A stretch of 64,000 nucleotides of DNA from Pyropia yezoensis (lineage: Eukaryota; Rhodophyta; Bangiophyceae; Bangiales; Bangiaceae). Made by a program: the position numbers and the translations under genes. The stretch spans positions 11,095,420 to 11,159,419 of the forward strand of contig CM020620.1 of NCBI GenBank assembly GCA_009829735.1, written 5' to 3'. Shown here in pieces: positions 37,112-47,615 of this stretch (positions within the stretch are counted from its first letter, which is position 1; each line of letters begins with the position of its first letter). Below the pieces are notes generated by a model. It worked only from the letters and a program-made list of their open reading frames with translations, ran no database searches and had not been told where the DNA came from.

Positions 37112-37675
37112 TCACCGCACCGACCGCATCGTCCGACGGCGCCACTGAATGTTTTCCGCTCGCCGCCGCGCCGCTGCAGCCGCCGCCGCCGCCGCCGCGA
37201 CCGCCTCTGCCTGCGCTGCTGCCTCGGCCGCCGCCGCTGCTGCTGCCGCCCGCCGGCGCTGCCGGCGCTGCCGCAGACGCTCCGCGTCGTCGCCCCGGCC
37301 GTCGGCAGCCGCCGCCACAACAGGCCGACGGCGGGTGCGGCTGCGGGTCACCACGCCAGGCCTGGCCTGCGGGCCACCGTCCGTGTCGTTGGCGAGGGCG
37401 GCGTGGCCACCCCCCCCGCCGCCGTCACCGTGGGTGGCCCCTGTGGGCGGCACCGCCGCGGCTGCACCCGCCGCAGCTGCAGACGCGGGGGACAGCACCC
37501 GCGTAATGTCCAGGAGGGCAAACCGGGGGGACACCCCCGCCGCCGCCGCCGCCGACCCCCGGTGGTGCCCCGCCGGGGGGGGGGTGGCGGCCACGAAGGT
37601 CACCGCCGCCGGCGGTGCAGAGGGAGGGACGCCCCCCGGGGGGGACCGCCGCCTGCTGCGGCGGCCGCCACTGCC

Positions 37676-37706
<31 letters not shown>

Positions 37707-38074
37707 TCTCCCCCAACCGCCACACCAGACGACGCTGCCGCCGGTGCCGGCAGCCCGGCCGCCACCCCCGCCGTCACCGCCATCGCCACCGCCACCGTAG
37801 CGGGCGCAGCGGCGAGCGCCGCCAACCCAGACCCACCCGCCCGCGCCGGCGACGCGAGGATGACCTTGACGGGCGCCTTCCCCCCCCCCCCGCCCCGCTC
37901 CCCACAGGCCAAGCCCAACGGCCGGCGCCCCCCACCGCGGCGGGACGGCAGCGGCGGGGGCAGCACATTCTCCTTGTCCCCCTCGGCGACAGCGTCAAGG
38001 GCGGCGGCGAGGCTCTCCCGCACCCCGGGGGGGGGGGGGGGGGGGGGGGGGCGGGGCCCTGCGGAGACATCCAT
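37112..38074 (-). CDS. Putative low-complexity protein with KEN box and DIT motif
   Basis: From the ATG at 38074 this is a 320-residue frame beginning MDVSAGPRPPP. The frame is open further upstream, but that extension is part of a repeated unit. A KEN motif (EGDKENVLPP, about residues 35-44) is the degron read by the anaphase-promoting complex. RRPLGL follows, and RFALLDITRVLSP near residue 200 recalls the ALxDIT motif of cell-cycle proteins such as cyclins and shugoshins. The rest is Ala/Gly/Ser/Arg-rich with a poly-Gly run, a basic TRSRTRRRP segment and a long Ala/Arg helix at the end. A nuclear cell-cycle protein is a possible reading. Low complexity makes both coding status and function uncertain. 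Confidence 0.4.
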
Positions 38075-38339
38075 ACCGCAAACGGGGCGGCGGCGAGGGG
38101 GGGGGGGACTTGCATCGTCGTGGTGGGGAAGAGGGCTTCGATATCGAGCAACGGTGTGGGGGGGTGGGTGAGGAACGGGAGAAGGGAATGGAAAAAAGCG
38201 CCAAGGGAGACTGGTAGGGCAACCCGGTGGGCGGATGTGGAAGGTGGGAAGGCCTTGGCAGCAAGGGCGGGGGGGGGGGGGGGGCGGTGCGGTGCCAGGG
38301 TCACACCGGCAGAAGGACGGAGCGCGTAGAGGGCGGCAC

Positions 38340-41300
38340 AGGGCGCGTTGGTGGGGCAGGGCAGAGTGGTCGTGGCGAGGCACCCCCGCGCAACCGCCGC
38401 CGCATCCGCGACGGCCGCCGAGGGGGGAGCCGGACGCGCGCCTCAAATCCACCGTCCCGCCACGCGGCGCCGCCGCGCACAGCCGAGCCACACCCCCGCT
38501 GCCGTTGCCGCTGTAGGGGGGGGTGCTGCGCCTCGCGGCTCCCCCCGGCCCGGGGGTCGTGAGAGAGCGCCCCCCCCCGACCAGACGCCAGGGCGTGCAA
38601 CCCCCTCCCCCCCCCCCCCCCCCATCCTGTCTGCCTGGAGCGGGTCTGCTGTTGTGCACCAGCGCATCGGCCCCGCCCTTGCTCTCCCCCCCCCACCCTC
38701 CACAGGGCGCCTCTCCCACTGCTGCCTCACGTTGGTCGGCGGTGCGCACCCACCACACCGCTGGCGGCGCCGGCGCAACCAGTACCCACCCTCCTCCATC
38801 CTCCACCCCCACCCCCCCCCCCCCCCCCCCCTATTATAGTGGCCAGTCTGCCAGCCCGTCGGTTTTTTGTATACACCGGGCTGTGGGCTGGCCACAGGGC
38901 GGGTCGGGGCGGGGTGTGGCCACATCCCCCCGTTGCCGCGCCCGGCAGCGCGTCCTGGGCTTTTTCTTGGTGGCTGTCCGACACGCAAGGACCCACCGCG
39001 GCGCCTTCCCAGCCAACCCCTCCACTTCGGTGGAGGGGGCGCCCCGGTCAAGGTGCCAGTGGGGGATGGCATTGGGAAGGGGGGGGGTGTACAGTATATG
39101 TATGTAAATACAGTACAGACGCGTATCCGGGCGGGTGCCGGGCAGTGACGGACGCTTGGGCGGCAGAGACAGGGCGGTGGTGGGGGGCGCCACAGGCAGG
39201 GTCCTTGCGCCGTGGCGATCCCTATTTTGAATTTGCTGCGGGTCCTCCTTGCGGCACCCGCGGGGGCCCCTTTTTTGAACGAGGGGTGCAACGGGAGGCG
39301 CCGCCGGCCTGGTGACGTTCAAGTCGGTACAGAAATCGGGGAGAGGATCCCGTTGCCCAGTGGTGGCGCACGCACTGGCTATCGTGGCAATGGAAGTTGA
39401 CGTCAGTGGCCGGCACAACATGTCAGCCAAACTGTCAGCACCGGATGCTGAGCCTGGATGAAAAAAGAAAAAAAGACTTTTACATCCCAGATAGATTAAT
39501 GTATAGATGGATCTACAATGTCGATTCTTCTTAGTTAATGTGTCGTTTTTTGCTGGACTTGGCCTGACCTCGCTGCCGCGACGCCGTGGAGCGCGCCCCT
39601 CACTTCGTCGCCCAGACACTACCCTCCACACCTACTCGCTCATCGCACTAACGAACAAGGCAAGGGGCAGTGCGAAGAAGGGGGGGGGGGAGCAGGGCTC
39701 ACTCATCATGTAGTAAAAAAGAAAACATATAGACAACGGGAAAGCTCCAACTGATTAACCTATATTTAATATATGGTTAACTGCATTACTTTCATGCATT
39801 GGTTTTATTGGCGCCGTCCATGATGCTGAGAGACCACGTCATCGATCCAAGTATGTAGTTACTGAGGCAAAGTTCGGCGTCCTTCCCTCGTCGGTTGCGC
39901 GGGCTCCCGCGTCGGCCCTTGCCTTTGCTTCCGGGAGGACCGACAGGGAAAGGCGCTGACCGTCTGACCGCCCCTTCCACCAACCCCCCGCCCTACCGCG
40001 TCCCCGTCCCCGCCCCCACGACGCACCCCCTACATGGGGGCCCTGGGGGCGCCCGCCCGGGCCATCGTGGCTCTGGGTGGTAGCGGTGGCAGTGGCGGCG
40101 GCGATGGCGGTGGCGGTGGCCGCCGCGTTACACCCACCGGTGGAACACCCCTGCCGCCGCTCCCCCCCGCACCGCGCAACGGGATCCACCCTTGTGGTGG
40201 GAGGGGGCCGGGGAACAGAGTCGAGGCGGGTTTGATTTTTGGGGGGCGATGGGGGAGGCGGCGGACGCCGGCTCGAAAGCAGCCCCTCCCGCCCCCTCAC
40301 CCCCCGTCTTTATCGTCCCCCCCCCCGCCTCGTCCTCCACCCTCCCCTCTCCCCTCGCGCGCGGCATGTGCATTTGCATCACGCCCCCCTCACCACCCCC
40401 CCCCAGCCTTCATTCAACCCGCGTGGTGCGTTTCGCCTGCACAATGCTTCCGAAGCAGGGCGTCGGGCACCTGGCAGCCGCCGCCGGTGCTGGCCGCCGC
40501 GCTTGCCGCCCGTCGTCTGGTCGCCGGCTCTGCGCCCCGGTGAGGAGGTCGTGGAGGCGCTTGAGGGGGGGGGGAGGGCTGTCCCTACCGTCCAAGGAGT
40601 GGAAGTGTGTCAGCGGGGGCTTGACGACAGGCATCTCCTTGACGGAGCGCATCCATCCACGTCCCGGTGCCAGGAACGCGACTTTTGTAGTATTTCCGTA
40701 AGTAGGCCAGGGAGGCGCTGCCCGAGGCAGCCGACTGACTGACCCGCTAAGCGGGCCGGCCCCATAAGACGAAGCAGAGAAGCTAAGGTACAGGCAGGAT
40801 GAGGAGATGGGCGCATAAACCCTCGGGGTGCTGCAGCCTTGAGCGTTGAGGAGCGGGCGGGAGGGAAGCGTGAGGAGAAAGAACGCTGCCAGCCAAAGCG
40901 GCCGGCGGTGGTCCTTCCCTCGCCACGGGTCTCAACCCGCGTCACGTCGCGCCACCCCCGCGCCGGTGCCTCTTGCAGGGTGCCGGGGCCCCGGTGCGCT
41001 CACACGCATGCGGGGGCGCCGCTACCAGACAAGGGTGGAAGCAGGGGGGCGAATCACGGTGCGCGCGCGCCGCCGGCGCGCGCACCGCGGTCGCCGCAGC
41101 TGCAGCGCTCATGCCAACAGCAGGGCCGAGATTGGACAGGCAGCAGCCAGGAGGGGGCAGCCGCGCAGGGTGGGCGTGGCAGCCTGAGAGGAATGGGTGA
41201 GACGCCCTGTGTGGCGCCAACGGGCGCGACCACCCATCCCCGCCGCCGGCCACGACCAACAGTGCGTGGGCGACAACATTCACGGGCAAAGAGGCGCCAA

Positions 41301-41461
41301 GGAGTGTGGCGTAGCGGAAGCAGCCGCACCGCGGCGGAGGGAGAGGCCGCAGCACCACGCACCAAAGGCAGCCTGCCCGCGGCCAGGCCGCGCGCCCCGT
41401 GCGGCCGACCGACAAGATAAACAGAGTCGGATACTGAAAGAATCAGCATTCGAGTCAGCGC
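38340..41461 (+). repeat. Tandem unit 1 (about 3.13 kb)
   Basis: Direct repeat with units 2 and 3; the offset between units 1 and 2 is about 3132 bases. The first 300 bases are more diverged than the rest. The unit includes C-tracts (38811-38830), an AT-rich island (39430-39850), an octamer ATTTGCAT (40371-40378), a short ATG-start frame followed by GTGAGG (40443-40543) and a GC-only palindrome (41058-41085). Frames such as 38834-39631 and 39839-40300 (minus) show no domain, so I do not call genes here. It may be duplicated promoter DNA. Confidence 0.8.
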
Positions 41462-44400
41462 AGGGCTCGTTCGCGGGGCAGGGCAAGGTGGCCGTAGCGA
41501 GGCCCCCCAGTGCAACCGCCGCTGCGTCCGCGGCCGCCGCCTAGAGGGGAGCCGGACGCGCGCCTCAAATCCGCCGTTTTGCCACGCGTCCGCCGCGCAC
41601 AGCCGAGTCATACCCCCGCTGCCGTCGCCGCTGTAAGGGGAGTGCGGCGCCTCGCGGCTGCCCCCCCCCCCGGGGGTCGTGAGAGAGCGCCTCTCCCCCC
41701 CCCCCTCCCAAGACCAGACGCCAGGGTGTCCGACCACCTCCCAACCCGCCCCACCCATACTGTCTGCCTGGAGCGGGTCTGCTGTTGTGCACCAGCGCAT
41801 CGGCCCCGCCCTTGCTCTCCCCCCCCCACCCTCCACAGGGCGCCTCTCCCACTGCTGCCTCACGTTGGTCGGCGGTGCGCACCCACCACACCGCTGGCGG
41901 CGCCGGCGCAACCAGTACCCACCCTCCTCCATCCTCCACCCCCACCCCCCCCCCCCCCCCCCCTATTATAGTGGCCAGTCTGCCAGCCCGTCGGTTTTTT
42001 GTATACACTGGGCTGTGGGCTGGCCACAGGGCGGGTTGGGGCGGGGTGTGGCCACATACCCCCGTTGCCGCGCCCGGCAGCGCGTCCTGGGCTTTTTCTT
42101 GGTGGCTGTCCGACACGCAAGGACCCACCGCGGCGCCTTCCCAGCCAACCCCTCCACTTCGGTGGAGGGGGCGCCCCGGTCAAGGTGCCAGTGGGGGATG
42201 GCATTGGGAAGGGGGGGGGTGTACAGTATATGTATGTAAATACAGTACAGACGCGTATCCGGGCGGGTGCCGGGCAGTGACGGACGCTTGGGCGGCAGAG
42301 ACAGGGCGGTGGTGTGGGGCGCCACAGGCAGGGTCCTTGCGCCGTGGCGATCCCTATTTTGAATTTGCTGCGGGTCCTCCTTGCGGCACCCGCGGGGGCC
42401 CCTTTTTTGAACGAGGGGTGCAACGGGAGGCGCCGCCGGCCTGGTGACGTTCAAGTCGGTACAGAAATCGGGGAGAGGATCCCGTTGCCCAGTGGTGGCG
42501 CACGCACTGGCTATCGTGGCAATGGAAGTTGACGTCAGTGGCCGGCACAACATGTCAGCCAAACTGTCAGCACCGGATGCTGAGCCTGGATGAAAAAAGA
42601 AAAAAAGACTTTTACATCCCAGATAGATTAATGTATAGATGGATCTACAATGTCGATTCTTCTTAGTTAATGTGTCGTTTTTTGCTGGACTTGGCCTGAC
42701 CTCGCTGCCGCGACGCCGTGGAGCGCGCCCCTCACTTCGTCGCCCAGACACTACCCTCCACACCTACTCGCTCATCGCACTAACGAACAAGGCAAGGGGC
42801 AGTGCGAAGAAGGGGGGGGGGGGAGCAGGGCTCACTCATCATGTAGTAAAAAAGAAAACATATAGACAACGGGAAAGCTCCAACTGATTAACCTATATTT
42901 AATATATGGTTAACTGCATTACTTTCATGCATTGGTTTTATTGGCGCCGTCCATGATGCTGAGAGACCACGTCATCGATCCAAGTATGTAGTTACTGAGG
43001 CAAAGTTCGGCGTCCTTCCCTCGTCGGTTGCGCGGGCTCCCGCGTCGGCCCTTGCCTTTGCTTCCGGGAGGACCGACAGGGAAAGGCGCTGACCGTCTGA
43101 CCGCCCCTTCCACCAACCCCCCGCCCTACCGCGTCCCCGTCCCCGCCCCCACGACGCACCCCCTACATGGGGGCCCTGGGGGCGCCCGCCCGGGCCATCG
43201 TGGCTCTGGGTGGTAGCGGTGGCAGTGGCGGCGGCGATGGCGGTGGCGGTGGCCGCCGCGTTACACCCACCGGTGGAACACCCCTGCCGCCGCTCCCCCC
43301 CGCACCGCGCAACGGGATCCACCCTTGTGGTGGGAGGGGGCCGGGGAACAGAGTCGAGGCGGGTTCGATTTTTGGGGGGCGATGGGGGAGGCGGCGGACG
43401 CCGGCTCGAAAGCAGCCCCTCCCGCCCCCTCACCCCCCGTCTTTATCGTCCCCCCCCCCGCCTCGTCCTCCACCCTCCCCTCTCCCCTCGCGCGCGGCAT
43501 GTGCATTTGCATCACGCCCCCCTCACCACCCCCCCCCAGCCTTCATTCAACCCGCGTGGTGCGTTTCGCCTGCACAATGCTTCCGAAGCAGGGCGTCGGG
43601 CACCTGGCAGCCGCCGCCGGTGCTGGCCGCCGCGCTTGCCGCCCGTCGTCTGGTCGCCGGCTCTGCGCCCCGGTGAGGAGGTCGTGGAGGCGCTTGAGGG
43701 GGGGGGGAGGGCTGTCCCTACCGTCCAAGGAGTGGAAGTGTGTCAGCGGGGGCTTGACGACAGGCATCTCCTTGACGGAGCGCATCCATCCACGTCCCGG
43801 TGCCAGGAACGCGACTTTTGTAGTATTTCCGTAAGTAGGCCAGGGAGGCGCCGCCCGAGGCAGCCGACTGACTGACCCGCTAAGCGGGCCGGCCCCATAA
43901 GACGAAGCAGAGAAGCTAAGGTACAGGCAGGATGAGGAGATGGGCGCATAAACCCTCGGGGTGCTGCAGCCTTGAGCGTTGAGGAGCGGGCGGGAGGGAA
44001 GCGTGAGGAGAAAGAACGCTGCCAGCCAAAGCGGCCGGCGGTGGTCCTTCCCTCGCCACGGGTCTCAACCCGCGTCACGTCGCGCCACCCCCGCGCCGGT
44101 GCCTCTTGCAGGGTGCCGGGGCCCCGGTGCGCTCACACGCATGCGGGGGCGCCGCTACCAGACAAGGGTGGAAGCAGGGGGGCGAATCACGGTGCGCGCG
44201 CGCCGCCGGCGCGCGCACCGCGGTCGCCGCAGCTGCAGCGCTCATGCCAACAGCAGGGCCGAGATTGGACAGGCAGCAGCCAGGAGGGGGCAGCCGCGCA
44301 GGGTGGGCGTGGCAGCCTGAGAGGAATGGGTGAGACGCCCTGTGTGGCGCCAACGGGCGCGACCACCCATCCCCGCCGCCGGCCACGACCAACAGTGCGT

Positions 44401-44594
44401 GGGCGACAACATTCACGGGCAAAGAGGCGCCAAGGAGTGTGGCGTAGCGGAAGCAGCCGCACCGCGGCGGAGGGAGAGGCCGCAGCACCACGCACCAAAG
44501 GCAGCCTGCCCGCGGCCAGGCCGCGCGCCCCGTGCGGCCGACCGACAAGATAAACAGAGTCGGATACTGAAAGAATCAGCATTCGAGTCAGCGC
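41462..44594 (+). repeat. Tandem unit 2 (about 3.13 kb)
   Basis: Nearly identical to unit 1 from about 41770 to its end (for example 42632 equals 39500). Its first 300 bases match unit 3 better than unit 1. It contains the same AT-rich island, octamer (43503-43510) and palindrome (44191-44218). Confidence 0.85.
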
Positions 44595-44920
44595 AGGGCT
44601 CGTTCGCGGGGCAGGGCAAGGTGGCCGTAGCGAGGCCCCCCAGTGCAACCGCCGCTGCGTCCGCGGCCGCCGCCTAGAGGGGAGCCGGACGCGCGCCTCA
44701 AATCCGCCGTTTTGCCACGCGTCCGCCGCGCACAGCCGAGTCATACCCCCGCTGCCGTCGCCGCTGTAAGGGGAGTGCGGCGCCTCGCGACTGCCCCCCC
44801 CCCCGGGGGTCGTGAGAGAGCGCCTCTCCCCCCCCCCCCTCCCAAGACCAGACGCCAGGGTGTCCGACCACCTCCCCACCCGCCCCCCCCATACTGTCTG
44901 CCTGGAGCTGGTCTGCTGTT
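44595..44920 (+). repeat. Tandem unit 3, left fragment
   Basis: It matches unit 2 from 41462 to about 41786 and then stops at the LTR of element B. The continuation at 54359 corresponds to unit 2 position 42164, so about 375 bases are missing. Confidence 0.8.
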
Positions 44921-45388
44921 TGTGGCAAAAACCTCTCGCACACACGGCACCCAAGATGGAGCGGTGTACAAGGGCTGCCTCCCGTGTCGGGGGAACCGGC
45001 AGAAGTGCAAGTCGCACACACTCTATCCCTGTATTGGGGCAATCCCCCCACTGACAAACAAGAAGATGGTGTGTGGTCCAACAGTTTCTTGGTCGGGACG
45101 GGGACGCAGGGCCAAGCCCCGCTGTCCCTCCCCGTATCCCCCCAGGGTCCCCTCAGAATCTCGCCACTCAGAATCTCCCGCCCCAGCACCTGCCCACCGG
45201 GCCACACGAAAATTCAAGACGAAAAATGCAGAAAATCCTCAAATCCAAGTTGGATTTACTACTAAGCTAACTATCCCAAACTTAGGGAATACGGACCCAA
45301 ATGCAGGGGGAGGAACGGATCAGGCTAGTGGCCTGCCGCCCCTTGCATGGCACGTGCTTCCCCCCACCTGGGGGTCAATACTGCCACA
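44921..45388 (-). repeat. 3' LTR of element B (left end)
   Basis: Reverse complement of the family A LTR, 468 bp. The polypurine tract of the element is at 45389-45402 (CTCCCCTCTCCTCA on the plus strand). Confidence 0.9.
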
Positions 45389-45675
45389 CTCCCCTCTCCT
45401 CAGTTCCGACCGACCCGGTCGGCCCTGTGAGGGGGTGCGTAAACGCACGTCTCGGCGTTGGGGGCGCGACTTGCTGTCCCCCCTGGAGTACGTAACGCGG
45501 ATGTGGAGGCGGTCACGTTGACCGCCCCTCTCGTCAAGCTTGCCCACTCGGCAGCTTGCTCTCCCCGGTTCCCACTTCACCATCACCAACACATCCCCTT
45601 CACCTTTCCCTGCGCCGCCCCACGCTGGGGAGGCCACCCATGTACCCACGATCCGAGCCCCCCTCAACTCGAGGC

Positions 45676-47504
45676 GGGTCGAGCCGTCACCCGGCTCTGG
45701 GTTGACGGCGGGATCTCCCCCGGAGGCGGGACAAGTTGTCCCGCGTGAGGCCTTGGGGCGGTGGTTTTACCCCGCTTGGCCTCTGTATGAGGAGGCGTTG
45801 ACTGTTCTTCGCTGTGGCCGACTTGGCACAGCGATGGGTCGGGTGTGGGACCGCCTACGGGAGAGGTATCCCCGTAGGGTCGGGTTCCCTGCCGGCTTCA
45901 GGACGGACCAGTTTGCCTTCCTGGACGACGAGGAGGTCGAAGACGTACAGCGGGCCAAGGCCATGGTGGACCGCGGGGGAACTATCCCGGGTCCCGGCGA
46001 CTTGCCGACCTTTACTTGGGACGCGGTGGCAACTCGCCCCCCGTACCTTCACGAGGCCGATCCGCACACTCATCACTTTGATGTGCGGATGGAGAAGGAC
46101 TTCCGGCGAGGTCCCTACTTGGTGACCTCGGCTCAACTTGAGTTTCCTCAGCAGTCTGCTGCCAGTAAGGAGCAATACTACCCGAAGAAGCCCGAGTGGT
46201 GGCCTCAAGTTGAGGTCCCCTACGGGTTCCCGGCGTTGCTGCCACGGTTGCTGGACCACTTCGGCTCCGTCATGTTGACGGCTGGCCCTGATCATCTGGT
46301 GTGGGCCATGTTGGCCACCCAGTGGCTCCTCGAGGTCATGTCGACCTGGTTGTCTTGTGTTCAGCGGCGGGGGATGCTCTGGCATCTCCCCCTCCGGCTT
46401 ATCCAAGGTTTGGAACAGCTCACCCCTCAGCTAGTTGCTGAGGGGTGCTCATCAGGACTACTCACTCTACTTGAGGAGATGCTCCGCCTCCACAAGTTTA
46501 TCGAGTGGGAGAGCATTGAGCACAAGTTGCGCCGCCCCACTCGTGGTCCCAAGGACGATTGCGCACTTCGCCAGTTCGTATGGGTCGCTCGTGAACTTCA
46601 CGACGGCCGTGTGGTCCTACGAGAGGGGTTGGGCATCGGGGACTACCCGTATGCCCCGGGGGTGGATCGCCACACTGCGCCACCCCCGGACAAGGCCATA
46701 ATTATGGCCGTGCCCTCACATGATGACCATACGACTCAACGCACTGCGGGGGCCCCGAGAAGGGGTCGCAGTTACACTCGGGCACCGCCACCTCGGCGTG
46801 CCCCTCCGCTTCCTCCTGTCCCCTACCAGCCGCACGGGGACATCCCGGTTAGCGTGGCCGTTAAGTCGTCCACCCCGGTGTCCCCCAACTTGGAGGCCAC
46901 CCTCCTGACGGTATACCCCAAGTTGGTGTTACCGCCCACGCCTCTAACCTCAGAGATGATGATCACCTCGTTGGTGCGCACCATTTCCTGGTTGGCCGCG
47001 TCGACCGCAACCCTTCAAACTTCCGAGACTCCTCAACTTGAGGAGCGCGTTTGTACTGCAGTGGCGACCGCGAGTTGCGAGTCGGTGGCGGAGTTTATAA
47101 CGGCCGAGTTGGCTCGCATTGGGGCTATTATGCCCCATCCAGCCCCACTTGGGCGTGGCAAACGTCGTGCGAGCCGGGCATACTCGCCTCCTCGCCGTCG
47201 TCGCCGACGCTCGCGGCGCTCTCCCTCCGTGTCGGAAGACGAGTTGTCTTACTCCGTCTCGGAATCCTCGACTCCGTCAGAGTCGGAGTCGGTCCGGCGT
47301 CTGCGTCGCCAACTTGCGCGCAAGACTAAGCAGAAGAGCAGCCGCGGTCGTCGCCACTTGCGCGACCGTGAGGGGCGCGACGGGTCCGACTTGGAGCCGC
47401 CGGCCCCGCCGACTGGTGGGGAGCGTTATCGCCGGGGGTCTCGCCGCTCGCCTCTACGTGAGGGCGAGGGCCGTGGGGTTGGAGAGTCTAGCATGCATGC
47501 CTAG
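45676..47504 (+). pseudogene. aORF of element B, start deleted
   Basis: It aligns with the element A aORF product from FGLTAGSPPEAGQVVPRE to the Ser/Arg-rich end (RRASRAYSPPRRRRRRSRR). About 190 bases around the start codon are missing. The junction near 45676-45700 joins upstream sequence to the equivalent of residue 55 or so. The first remaining in-frame ATG is at about 45834. Apart from this the frame is open to the TAG at 47502-47504, which suggests recent loss. Confidence 0.75.
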
Positions 47505-47615
47505 TTGGCAGCTGCCTTTGTTGTGAGAGTGTGAGGGTTTGGGCTGTAGCTAAAAGCCACTCTGCGTACCACTTCGACTTGAAGCACTCTCTTGGCACTG
47601 TTACTCGGCCTTCCC

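Noticed and set aside
37149-38171. Long plus-strand frame of 340 codons opposite the KEN-box gene
   Set aside because: It is the Ala/Arg/Pro shadow of a GC-rich gene on the other strand; no motif and an unlikely composition.
38834-39631. Minus-strand frame of 265 codons repeated in the tandem units
   Set aside because: No domain, mixed composition, runs through an AT-rich island and ends in C-tracts. Its recurrence follows from the DNA duplication, not from selection.
40839-41420. Plus-strand frame of 193 codons, also present in unit 2
   Set aside because: Arg/Gly/Pro-rich with no motif. Both copies are nearly identical DNA, so identity carries no coding evidence.
44643-45521. 292-codon frame on the plus strand across unit 3 and the left LTR of element B
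   Set aside because: It fuses repeat-unit sequence to LTR sequence across a known element boundary, so it is chance openness.
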